The notes under the pieces: generated by a model
Seen by the model: the letters and a program-made list of their open reading frames with translations, nothing else
Database searches by the model: none
What the model was told of the DNA's origin: nothing
In this document: positions 22,716 through 33,900 of the stretch, in pieces
How the letters are laid out: every line of letters starts with the position of its first letter
Position numbering within the stretch: the stretch's first letter is position 1
Assembly (NCBI GenBank): GCA_947184155.2
Contig: CAMXCT020001726.1
Coordinates: forward strand, 1-64,000
Origin: Cladocopium goreaui
Lineage: Eukaryota; Sar; Dinophyceae; Suessiales; Symbiodiniaceae
Direction of reading: 5' to 3'
Length of the DNA: 64,000 nucleotides
Position numbers and translations under genes: made by a program

Positions 22716-23225
22716 TGATGGGACTTTGTAACGCATTCTCACTTAGTGATATCAGTGAAACATGATCAATATAATATATATATATATAATATATAATAAA
22801 ATATTATATATATACCGGATGGAAAAACAGCATGCCTGTCAGCAGACAAAGAAACACATTTGACAGTCAAAAGAGAAGTACAGGAAAGCGCGAAACTCAT
22901 GCCTAAGTCACGCCTGTGTGCTGAAAATCTGCTTTCCCCCATCTAAATGCAATTTCCAGGAAGTCATGCCTATGTCATGCCCGCAACCCAAATCACCATC
23001 TAAATGCAGCAGAAACCTTTGCTTCATTTTGATTAACTGATACCAGTAGTACCGCACAAGGCGGTGGCGGAAGTTTCAAAAATAGTAGCCTGTAGGAAGT
23101 GTTGGGTTTTTGAGTTGCATGGGCGGCAGAGCAAGCCGCTCATGGATCGTTTTTGATAATGGTTTGTTGTGAAATGAATAGTGAATCTGACAGTGAAGTG
23201 TGAGATACGGGATATGATATATACT
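22716..23225. other. no gene recognised
   Basis: AT-run at 22750-22815, then single-copy sequence with two copies of the short motif gtcatgcctatgtcatgc-like text near 22898 and 22962. No coding signal. Confidence 0.55.
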
Positions 23226-23275
23226 GGAAAAAAAACGACGTCAGAACGACGTCCGAACGACGTCCAAGCGACGTC
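23226..23275. repeat. four tandem GACGTC palindromes
   Basis: Four copies of an 11-bp unit, each with the palindrome gacgtc, spaced gacgtcagaac / gacgtccgaac / gacgtccaagc / gacgtcaa. Confidence 0.9.
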
Positions 23276-23370
23276 AACTCATTCCCTAGGAAAGGCCACT
23301 CCCCACATGATGGCTGAACAACATGAGGCTCCTAGTACGTTCCAGTAATACAACGGAAGACATGGCTACT

Positions 23371-23600
23371 CAAAACACCAACTAAATGCAACGACCAAGT
23401 CTTAAGTAACTCAGATGTGAAGTCTTTGCCCAACATCAAAACACCAACTAAATGCAACGACCAAGTCTTAAGTAAGTCAGATGTGAAATCTTTTCCCAAC
23501 ATCAAAACACCAACTAAATGCAACGACCAAGTCTTAAGTAACTCAGATGTGAAGTCTTTGCCCAACATGCTGAACACCAACTGAATGCAGGATTTATATA
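23371..23600. repeat. 66-bp tandem repeat, 3.5 copies
   Basis: Copies start at 23371, 23437 and 23503, with a partial copy at 23569. The unit begins caaaacaccaactaaatgca. The period is 22 codons and the minus strand is open through all copies (23332-23640), giving a 22-residue repeat MLGKDFTSELLKTWSLHLVG plus VL. Whether it is translated cannot be told. Confidence 0.92.
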
Positions 23601-23984
23601 AAATCATGGATCCGATCATGAAAACCAGAAAATCATGCATTTCCTATGCGTTTCACAAAAAGGCACGACTTTTCAAAATCAAGTGCTCCGAAGCTATTTT
23701 CAACGATTCCCACTAATCTAGGCACGACTTTAGCAACTCTCTGTAGTTGTTTTAAACTACTGTATATACAAAAGAGACCACGGACAAAAAGTACTATGCA
23801 ATTTTTTGTCCTACATTTCCATTTCGCGTGGCCAACGTAAGGATTTTGCTACTTGACAACTGGTCAAAGTGCTTCAAGATGACATGAAAGTGTACGAAAC
23901 CATACGGCCATCTATCAGCGCCGGACCATGTCGTTTGGCCACCTTATAACCATGTCTAAATGTGTCTAACTTCCCTACGACCTG

Positions 23985-24105
23985 ATGCTGAGGACCAAAC
24001 CCACTGCTCCAAGTTCCCGCCAAAGCGCCTGGACACCTGTCGAAAGGCAGTCCAGAGTCGGTCCACTGGATGCTTTGGCCAGTTGTAAACGTGTGCGTAG
24101 ATACC
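23985..24105 (-). CDS. minus-strand exon candidate, unknown
   Basis: Reads WPKHPVDRLWTAFRQVSRRF then GGNLEQWVWSSAS. A second minus frame is also open. No family recognised. Confidence 0.28.
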
Positions 24106-24109
24106 GTAT

Positions 24110-24840
24110 ATATGTATTGTATATCTATTGAACTGTTTGTGTGTATGCAGTATACACACTGCATGCGTGCATATATATATATACACATAACATTTAAAAA
24201 TAAATGTAAATATATACGTATATATTCATTATATCATAATGAATGAACCTGCGTGCTATATTCATACATAATCATGTTGCGTATAAGTACGTGCCTACTC
24301 ATGCACACACACAGATATATATATATTCTTCCGACTCCTCACGCATATATGACATGAAAGAAAATGCAAGCAAAAGTAACTGTAAGGATCATAACCTACA
24401 GTGGACTATCTTGAATATGTGCATGGTACACATGCCTAGTACAGATATACGTCGACGCAATCATGCGCAAACGTGCACACGCACACACACAGTCACACAT
24501 GTACATATACGTATCTAATATACATGAACCGCCGTCAAAATCAATGATCTACGCCGCTACGCCTGATGCAAAAATACAGGTAACCTGACCTGTAACCTTC
24601 TTGTTTTTTTTGGCCCTATTGCTTTACAGTGTTGTGTCCAAATCAACACTAAATAATAATACAACATGCAGCGGAATTAGTTTCATGAAAGATTTCCAAA
24701 TTCAGTGTTGTGACTAGGTCAACTGCCAAAGTTTCCCTCCTTTTTCCTTTTTTTGTTTTCTTTTGCAAAAATCTCTCATTCCTGTTTTTTTTTCCTATAG
24801 CTACAGTAAGAGGCACATAGCCTAATCATTTTGGAAAAAG
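24110..24840. other. AT- and CA-rich spacer, no gene recognised
   Basis: Contains (ta)n and (ca)n tracts at 24170-24330 and 24474-24500. No stretch with convincing protein composition. Confidence 0.6.
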
Positions 24841-24929
24841 ATGCCAATGTGGTCAAAGGAGTCTATCATGTCTATCCCTTGTCCGGGATCCCTTTTTCCA
24901 CAATCGGTTATCGCTAAGGTTGTCGCTAA

Positions 24930-25510
24930 TTTAGAACACCTTGATGACCAAGAAAGGAAAAGAAGAAGACCGTGGAACAACAAAGAACACTTAAAAAATA
25001 AACGGATGAAAAAGGGGGGAAAACAAGAAGAAAAAAAAGGAAGAAGAACGGATAGTTTGAATCAAGAGGACATATACGGAATCCAGAATTGATTTTACAA
25101 TGTTTTACAATATTTTACAATTAATTTGAATTTAACTCAGAATTAATATCAATTTGCATTTAGTTTCAAAACAAAAAGGAACAAGGAAATAAAGAACCAG
25201 AAAAGGACACAAAGGAAGAAGAACGGACAAATTGAATAAACTAAAGAGGACATATACATCATTCAGAATTAGATCTGTGAAAGTTATATCATATTGTTTT
25301 CTTTCAGAATTAAATTGAATTTAGTTTTATAATGGTAAGAAGCCAACGGACAAGTTAAACAATCGGAAACAAACGGAACAATAAAGGACAAGGGAAAGGA
25401 CCAGAACCGAAAAAACTGAAAGTGATAGGGAAAAAAAGGAAGACAAGGAAAATGGAAGGACGATAAATAGAAAGAAGGGGAAAAGGAAGGCAAACAAGAA
25501 AAGGCATAAA
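24930..25510. other. purine-rich strand block with an internal duplication
   Basis: The plus strand is dominated by a and g (aagaagaagacc, aaaaaaggaagaagaacg). Two related stretches, at about 25040-25130 and 25215-25300, both carry aagaagaacgga, gaggacatatac and cagaatt, indicating a diverged tandem copy. Frames on either strand are Lys/Glu- or Phe/Leu-rich artefacts. Confidence 0.7.
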
Positions 25511-25514
25511 TAGC

Positions 25515-25880
25515 ACATGTTTGTGCTATGTATGTTTCAGGATTATCGTGTTTTTTTCGGTGCCCTGTAGCTTCACAGTGTTTGATGCTCGTTCCATGAT
25601 TTGTTTCTCTCCTTTTTCAAAATGGTCTACGCTGATTTCGACCGCACCTCACAGATATTTAAATTAATATTATAATCGATTATAATTGTATGATATACAT
25701 AGTAAAACATAGACAATCACAGACGCAGAGTTTTTTGAAATAAATAAATAAATAAATAGATAAATATAAAAATATATATATATTTTATACGTATATATAT
25801 ATATATATTTCCGGAAGGACCGTAGTTTCAAGACCGAAGACATCCACCGATATCACCGTCACCACCATGACCATCCAGCA
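25515..25880. other. AT-rich spacer
   Basis: Contains aaataaataaataaat near 25739 and (ta)n at 25770-25808. No coding signal. Confidence 0.7.
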
Positions 25881-26018
25881 TCATCCAGCGGCCTCTTCCA
25901 GCAACTGGGTGTTCGCTTCCAGGAGTGCCTGGTTCTCTTCCTCTTGCTGGTGAAGGCCAAGCCTTGCGGCTATGCTGGCGACATCCAAATCGTCAACTGC
26001 TGTTGCCAAATCTACGGC
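25881..26018 (-). CDS. C-terminal coiled-coil exon, unknown protein
   Basis: 46 codons ending at a TGA (25881-25883). It includes VDDLDVASIAARLGLHQQEE and then ENQALLEANTQLLEEAAG. Clear coiled coil. Acceptor AG just before GCCGTAGATTTG. Likely the last exon of the gene whose upstream exon candidates follow. Confidence 0.5.
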   Translation of the reverse strand, partial: AVDLATAVDDLDVASIAARLGLHQQEEENQALLEANTQLLEEAAG

Positions 26019-26606
26019 CTCGAGGAACAGCATGGAACAGCAAACCCAGAAACAGTCAGAAAGCATCAGAAACCCAGTTTGACACGGAGTCAGAGGTAGA
26101 AAATAGGGGAGGAATTCATGATCTGGCCGAAGAGCGTGAGCAACTCAACTTCGCTTTCGCCTTTGATCCTTTGCCTTGGAAATTGTGGAAGGGAAAGGAA
26201 TGGAAAGGATAAAACAAAACCCATCCTGGCTCAATTTGACCTCTTGAGTATGGATGAGGTCCAATTTGATGCAATCTGAATCACACCATGGGTGAAACAT
26301 GGTGAAACTGGCTCAGTCTCATCCAAAATCTGCAGTAAGCAAACCATATCCATATCATATCATAACTTTCAGGATCTTTTATACTTATGACTTCCTATGC
26401 ATTTTGCATCATTTTGCATGAGTCTGTTGGAGCTCAGGCAGGCACTCGTCAAGTTGCTGCAAAGTCTCTAGCTGAAGCTTCAAATGCTCCTCCTGTCGCT
26501 AGGAGAAACACCACTCCCGTGGAGTATCTATAATTCAACATAGTTCAACACACCTGACAGCCATCAGCTGGGCATCCCATGGCATCCCGACAGCTTGGTA
26601 AAAAAC

Positions 26607-26935
26607 CCCTGGTGAAACCACCCGTCCTGGTAGAGCAGTTTATCCTTCGTTGCCTTGATCCGTTCCTGTCAAGTTTCATTGGCACGGAGGGAATTCCCAT
26701 GAATTCCCTGGAAAATTTGTGATCAACACCATCCAACAGCTACTGGATTTATAGGATGCATGTCTTCATCTTCAAGTTTGCCAGATACCCAACTTGCATC
26801 GCTCATTGACCGACCGAACTTCTCCAACTTGGCTTCAGGTGAGCAATCACACCGCCGGGCACTGGGCCTTCATCTTTCCCAGCTCCAGTCGAAGCTCCTC
26901 CCACTTGAGGTCTTGGCTTGACATGTCAGTGAGGT
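26607..26935 (-). CDS. two minus-strand exon candidates of the same gene
   Basis: About 26607-26665 encodes ERIKATKDKLLYQDGWFHQ after an AG acceptor. About 26855-26930 encodes MSSQDLKWEELRLELGKMKA and then QCPA before a GT donor. Both have charged coil-like composition matching the C-terminal exon downstream. Confidence 0.42.
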
Positions 26936-27114
26936 AAAAAGATGCATTCTGATACATTCAACGCCAGTCAACCCTCAGCATATGATTCAGCTTGATTCAC
27001 ATCAATGTCCGTCCAACAATTGCATCAATTTCACATAATTTCACAGTATTCGGATACTATTCAGATACTATTCAGATCTATTCAGACTCATCTTCTGTGC
27101 CCTTTCTCATCCTT

Positions 27115-27720
27115 TCAAGAATTTCTGAAGGTTGGTGAAGTTGGACATTCCGTGGGCACCGGGCACCATCCGTGCACCTCCTCTTGCCGGCGATGACGTC
27201 GAGCCAGGCCTTGTGCCTGACCGCTTCACCCGTGATACGGCCCATGATACTCCATTATACGAGTCATCATATGAGTTCTACCGTTCAGTATTGTCATTTA
27301 GTACTATTTACTACCTGGTTACTACCTTCACATAAACGATACAGTACATATGTCTATATATGGTATGTACGTCCACAGCCGATATTTCAGCCAAAGGGAG
27401 CGCAGCATATATCTAGCATGCAACCCCCCATCACCTCCCCATCAGTGAAGCCCACACGCCTTGACCAACTCGCTGCTCATTTCTTGCAGTGACTCCTGCC
27501 ACAACTTTTTGGCTGTTGCAAGTGAGGGGTGAAGCATAGAAACACCATCAAAGTCATCAAACAAATTGGATCAAATTGGACCAAATCGGATCAACTTATG
27601 GCATCTACTGCGACAGCGGTAAAGAATGGTAACAGTTCCTGACTTTCTACCAGCCTTTGAGCCGCAGAATCGGCTTTGCAGCCCCGCTGTCCTCCAAGGC
27701 TGCATCTGCCTTTGCGCCGA
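27115..27720 (-). CDS. further minus-strand exon candidates (coiled coil)
   Basis: About 27115-27232: EAVRHKAWLDVIAGKRRCTD. About 27445-27527: LATAKKLWQESLQEMSSELV then KACG. About 27655-27720: KADAALEDSGAAKPILRLK. All on the minus strand with Ala/Glu/Lys/Leu-rich text, consistent with one long coiled-coil protein. Family unknown. Confidence 0.38.
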
Positions 27721-28095
27721 CTCAACTTAAATGGATGGGAGGCCCAGGATGCTGATGCCAATTTCCTGATCTGTAGATCCTCATAGATCCTCCCTAGTTG
27801 GTACATCTGTTAACTCTTCCACTCCTTGACATCCAAATGCAAGGCACTGAAAGCCATCTAGTACCCATGAATCAGATTCCTTGCTGCCCATATTCTGGAC
27901 ATCGACCCGGTGAACTCTGGGCACATGAGCTAACATCCTGGAAGCGATCCCAAAAACACTCCGCCGCCGAAAGGTGGAGAATATCACAGTTGTAATTGTA
28001 TGTAATTACATAACAGTATATGATATGATATGATATTATATGTATAATGCAGGAATAATGCAGGAATAGATAATATACCAAAAGGTGTAATAATA

Positions 28096-28860
28096 TTATT
28101 TAGGTTTATTTAGTAGTAACATGCAATGACAAGGATTGGCCTTGCAATTTTGTGTTGCTCCTGTGAGACATAAAGCACGCAGCATAAAATACTCATAGCA
28201 CTTGAGAGCCCCCACATTCCCATCGCTGCCTGAAAACCAAATCGGATCCCAGGTGACCCTGACTTGTCTGGCTCTCGTGATCGGTATCGCAGGCTGTTTA
28301 GAAGAGCTGCATACAACCAATACAAGGCGTCATTGTGATAATGTGTTGATCCCAGAATCAGTGGAACACCTCTAGAAACATGTTGTAGCATGTTCGAGTT
28401 CCGGGCTCAAGGATCGGATCTGTGACTCTTGCCTGCCCAAAGCATCCCAAAGCCACAATTGAAACCAGATAGTGAAAGTTCTGACGCTGTATGTGCTGCA
28501 TGTGCGCAAATTTACTGGATTCATGAATGCCAATGCCTTGCATGGTGTTGGATATGTGAAGGCTCGTCTCTTGGTGCTAATCAATCCTTGCCAATGTCAA
28601 CAGTCACAACTGGATGAGAAGTCTCGCAGGGTCAGCGGGAACGCTGCGGAACGCTTGTTTTATCTGCCGTGCCGGAACACATGTCGTTGCCGCTGCTGCA
28701 GGGGTCAGACCCAATCTGTTAATCTCACCAAAGAATGAGTTGATCATGACCTTGCTGACGAACCCAAGGGTTTGTCTGAAAATAGGCTACCCCCAAACTT
28801 GATGCGGTGGGTGGCGTTTTCTGCCGATGCTGCATTTGCCTCTGCACCCTGGTGACATTT
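28096..28860 (-). CDS. further minus-strand exon candidates
   Basis: About 28608-28720 encodes LGLTPAAAATTCVPARQIKQ followed by AFRSVPADPARLL. About 28745-28855 encodes EANAASAENATHRIKFGGSL then FSDKPLG. 28096-28320 is open but in two frames. No domain recognised. Confidence 0.33.
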
Positions 28861-29340
28861 CAGAGCAAGAATCTCTATAAATGATAACATAAATATATAA
28901 TGTAAAATATATGTATACATATTCCCCGCGCGCACATATGTCTGTATATATATAAATATGTATGTCCAATGTCTATGTCTATGCTGCAGAACTGGTCTAA
29001 ACACTGTTGTGGAGCCTATCACTGCTGTAGGATCTGTAGGTGATTCAGCAGTGTCATTGCCAGAAGGGGCCCATAATCTGCCTGGATTTGTCAACACTTC
29101 AGGATGAGCAGGAGCTGCGTATTAGTCCCGCCCCATATTCAAGGGCTATAGGTGAGACTGCTCTTCAAAACACACCTCGCAGGAGTCTCAAATGGACCCA
29201 GTCCGTGTTCCAAAAAGAACCACATAAGAGACATATTTCATCCTATTTTGATCCTGTTGCCTCGAAAACTTACAGAAAAGTGGTGATGCCTTTATATCCT
29301 TATTTTTTTTAAATGAATATATATATATATTATTTATGCA
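28861..29340. other. no gene recognised
   Basis: AT-rich at 28870-28975 and 29290-29345; between them no stretch stands out. A 90-codon plus frame at 29040-29312 has no domain and is opposite to every supported gene. Confidence 0.5.
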
Positions 29341-29344
29341 TATA

Positions 29345-30385
29345 TTACAAATTTTTCAAACCCGGATCAAAAATTTGCAACTCCTGACCTGCTGAGCTAC
29401 ATGAGGTGTCTCTGAATTCGCAGACAAGTTCAAGCTCTGTCCCGATGTCCGCCGCCTGATGGGTCAATCGATTGACCGCATGATGCCGCGTGCATTGGAT
29501 TAGCCGAAGAGTTGGGGTGCCACCCACACACCAAAAAATGACTATCACTATGCAAATGATACAGTAAAGTGCCAAAGTGCATTTCAGTTCAATCTGTCTG
29601 AAATGTTTGAACTCATGAACTACTTGATATCGAAGGATAAAAACATGTATCAGGGATCATGCTGAAACCCTGATGGACACCAATGGACAGCAGGCTATAC
29701 TCACCATATCGACGGATTCATGGATCATCATGATTCCATTGACTTCTCAAGATATTGATGGATGTAGGAATGGGTGGGTGTGGATGGATGTGCCTTGATT
29801 TTGAAAGGAATCCTATGGATATGTACCAAATTGTAGCAAAAATGAATATATAATAATCTCCAGTCAACCAAATAATACAACAGAATTTGTAACATATTAC
29901 AACCGTACAACATCATATGACCATCTATCTTTACCAATCACTGGTGATATTTTTCATAGCTCCCATGTCAACAGCGGGTTCACCATCCCCAGTTCCCTGG
30001 CGGGAACCTCCTTAGGCGTCCAGCATGTTGCTGCGCGAGGACATCGTTGACCAAGCCCTGGAGCTTACAAACGCAGGGACGATGAGGGACTGGGAGCAAG
30101 AAAATCACCCGGAAAATCCTGCAAACCCAAAGGAATTCAATATAATCATTATACACACACACATAAATCATCATACAAATATATATGTATATTTATACAC
30201 AATTGCATATGTACATGTAAATATGTGATATTATATATATACGTCATATAGTAATAATCAATCCAGAAATTCATTCAACAGGTGATCACTGGGTTCCAAT
30301 AGGACACTTCCAGTGGCTTCATGGCCTGCTGCGTGTCGGACTTCTTGGACTTCGAAGACTTTCGCCGCCCACCTGGGGATGGAAA
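29345..30385 (-). CDS. scattered minus-strand exon candidates
   Basis: 29345-29470: ADIGTELELVCEFRDTSCSS and further to a stop after PGLKNL. 29985-30080: LQGLVNDVLAQQHAGRLRRF. 30285-30378: GGRRKSSKSKKSDTQQAMKP and then LEVSYWNP. The spaces between are AT-rich. They may be distal exons of the repeated-module gene upstream. Confidence 0.33.
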
Positions 30386-30860
30386 AATGTGATCCATCCC
30401 ATAGTGGAAATATCCTTACCATGGCTAAAGATAATTAATGATAATTATATATAAATATATATTATTAATATTCATTAATATATATATATTTATCTATATT
30501 ATATCATTAATTTACTCAATCATTATCATTATATATCAATCTTTTGATCGCACATATGTAGAGAACAGGAAAAAATTATTGGATTCAAGAGTCTATGGCA
30601 AGGTGATCTAAAGGTCTTCAACAGTTGCATCAGTTTTGTGTTACACTGTTACACGCTTGTTTCACCTCACGGAAGGAGTCTTGAAGTTTTACGCTTCATT
30701 TTTCCAAGCAAATTCTGACAGTTTCCAAGGAACTTCTCAGTTTCTGCATGTTTATGAAAATGTGAGCCCTCAAATATCCTCAAATCTCCATTGCGCTGTC
30801 CAAAGGATCGAAGAACTTCTACTCTGCTGTGGCTGGTCACCACCCGGCCTGACTTTCCAC
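30386..30860. other. AT-rich spacer followed by unassigned sequence
   Basis: (at)n-rich at 30420-30540. The overlapping plus (30636-31034) and minus (30667-31014) frames here are partly antisense shadows of the exon at 30861-30927. Confidence 0.5.
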
Positions 30861-30927
30861 CTGCGCTGGTGGCTCTTTGATGTCCACACATGTCGGACCT
30901 CCGTGCTTGTGCACCCCAGTGTAGGTC
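30861..30927 (-). CDS. module 3, second exon
   Basis: 67 bp encoding TYTGVHKHGGPTCVDIKEPP and AQ; AG acceptor, GT donor. Confidence 0.62.
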
Positions 30928-33900
30928 CTGTCGTGATGCCGCTGGCACCACTGGTTTGCAAAGGTTGGGACAGGCTTCGGATACCAAAATGCTGCCAGCT
31001 GAGTTCAATCTCACTATATCTCACTATAGTCTAGACAGGAACGTGTCTCTGACTTGCGCAGCACCCGCTGACTGGTGATTTGAAAACACGGCCGTTGATA
31101 CAGTCTTGGTGGAAAAGCAAAGGCCCTCGCACAATTTGTGATGCCCAAACATTGGTACATTTCATGGCATGCCATCTTGAAACTCTGAATTTTCAATTAC
31201 ATCAGCAAAATAACTGCTGACCCTTCTTGATTAATTAATTACGCATGATACTGTGTTCCAGCATGTTCCAGCGAACCAGCTGCTTTCAGCATGGTCTCTG
31301 GTTTCACCTGTGGCCATCTACCGCCGCTAGGTCCTATCACAACAATGACGCTCCTGTTTTTCTGACTGATACCTGACTAGTGTCTGGCGAGTTGTATATT
31401 TAATATATATATATATATATTCACACACTACAACACATGAGTTGTCACCAGGACTTGTTACCTTTTGTTCAGATTCTGTTCACGCAGTGGCCGTCAGGTC
31501 TTCAATGCCCCGTATATCCCACCATGCTGGGCCTGGAATCATAGAAAAAGCGCTCCGGGCCGTATCTGAAATCCTCCAAATTCGCTTTGGAGGACCGCGC
31601 GCCTTGTGGTGCGAATCGCTGTGACATGCTGTGACTATGGTTTCACTCTGCTCGCTCATGGAAATGCACATACGTTCAATATAGTTCAATATAGTTCAAT
31701 TGCTTGACATAGACCAGGTTCAACCATGGCTATAAGTTGATAAGTTGGTCAAGAAAATTGGCAACTTCACTTGACATATCTTGACATCCTTCATTCGCAC
31801 GTCTCCTGCAAGTATCCGATCGGATCACGTCAAATTATGTCAGCACACCGCCGTCGCAGTCTTGCAATACCCAGCTGCTCTGTGGCGTCTCTGTTTTCCG
31901 TCTTGGAGAAACCTCGCCAAGACATGCCGAAAAGCGGTCAAGATTCAATCTGCCAAAGGCATGGCCGCAGCTGCACCTTCACATATATGTACAAATTCAC
32001 TATGTAATATTTTTGTACGGACATGTCGCAGATCGCAAGTCCACCAAAAGCTGATAATCTTATTCAATCTTACCATTGCATGCTAATAGCGATCTTTAAC
32101 CTTGGTGGCCCGTTTGTCCGCTGACCTCGTCGCCCTGCGTACTTGCCATGGATGCAATTGAAACTCGAGATGCTCGCGAAGCCATCGCAGTTGACCGCGG
32201 ATCCTGGGGCCATTACCGAAAAATTGTGAAACCGAGATGATCCAGGCACATACATCAATACATCATCATGATGACACATTTGAAGTCGTAAGCAATCAGC
32301 TGCATGTACAAAACACACAAACAGACTTTGCGTCATTAGGTCTTTGATGCTTCTGAAGGTGCTCAAGTTTTTCGGTCGGTTCCGCGATGGTTCCCCGATC
32401 CTCCGAACGCAGACTTCGCAAACTTGCGAATGACGCGCGTGACATGGAGTTCGCTCGTCCAAATGGCAGCTCCTGAGACAGTGAAGCCACCGGCCCTCAA
32501 AAGTCTTCAAAAGGTTGTCATACAGGGCACTCCAATCCAAGACACCCAAAAAGCCCAAAATATCCCAATGTGGGGTGAAATTAGTTCTTTTCAAGTATGC
32601 CAAAGGCTAGTGAAATATCTTTTGCTTGTGACTAATGTATACGACATCAAATACACCCATCAAAGGAAATTTAGTTGGAAAACCCCCCAATATTCCCCAA
32701 TCACACCATCATGTCAACCACATCATCCATGTCCACTGAGATCTGGAGCAGTTGAGGTCCGGCAGTGCCCCAGCAGTGCCCAATAAGATCTGCACCACCG
32801 CACCAGCAATGCGAAAACCTCACCCAGTGCCAAACACCACCATGACAAGTCACGCCGCTTTGAGAAACCTTGGATGCAGTTCAAAATCTGGCATGCAGCA
32901 GCTCTCAAGGAGCAGTCAAGCCATTTATTGTCATAAGAACTGACGTGAACTCGTGAATTTCTGTACATTTTCACCTGTGGCTTGTGCCGCTACAGGAACT
33001 CGAGGTGTACATCCTCTTATATTCTGTACCTTCCTGGCGCACTCTACAGTGGAATGCATCCGTTTATTTCTTGTCCCAAAAGGAAAGATGGTCAGCAAAA
33101 GAAACTCGGGTGATTCGCTAAGCCTTGCTTGTTACACTGTTCCTCCTGCTCCTCATCAAACATCAATAGTGCCAATAAATTCGACAACCGGCAGCCATAC
33201 CATACAGAATGACACACAATCAAGTGCTGTTTGTAGGACTTACTGCACTGCAGTGGACTCATGGGGACACATTTCCAGCCATGAGCTGTATCATCTGTCA
33301 ACAAAACATACCATGCATGACAGCAAGGGCGAGGTACCATGGATCCGCGCGGGCTTCTGGCACTCCTCGGCGAAGCCTCTGAATCCCTGCAGTGAGTCAT
33401 TGGTCAAACACTTGGGCATCAGGATTGCAATTCAGGAGTCTTTGCCAAAAATTGCTTGTAGCCATGGTTCCTGGGACATGCAGTGGATAATGACTCAACA
33501 TGATCCAGCCACATTCTACAAGAATGCAGTGCTTCTTTTGATGCACTAAAGAGTAGGAGTGGCATATGACTGCACACCCCGGAGTACGCGCCCAACATTG
33601 CTCAACAACACCTTGATATAGCTTCACTTTCCTTGTGGCATCTTGGGACTTTCCTTGCCTGCGAACCATTTGACTCAAATCCTTGGCGCCATCTGCGGTG
33701 GAAGGCCCTCCCAATCGATGTGAACCTGGGAGGCCGGCATAGCCATGCCCGGCCATGCTCCAAGGATTCCGACAGAGCCACAACGAAATCTTTCTATGAC
33801 TTGTAGGACAGTTATATATGTGCTAATAAAGGGTTATATCAGTTGTATCATATTACATTCTCAACACTATCTCATTGTTCATGTTTGTGTGCATCTATGC

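Noticed and set aside
22028..22765. 245-codon plus frame with His/Thr repeats
   Set aside because: Translation of the 44-55-bp array; three overlapping frames are all open.
32953..33549. 198-codon plus-strand frame
   Set aside because: No domain, opposite to all supported genes, and minus-strand exon candidates overlap it.
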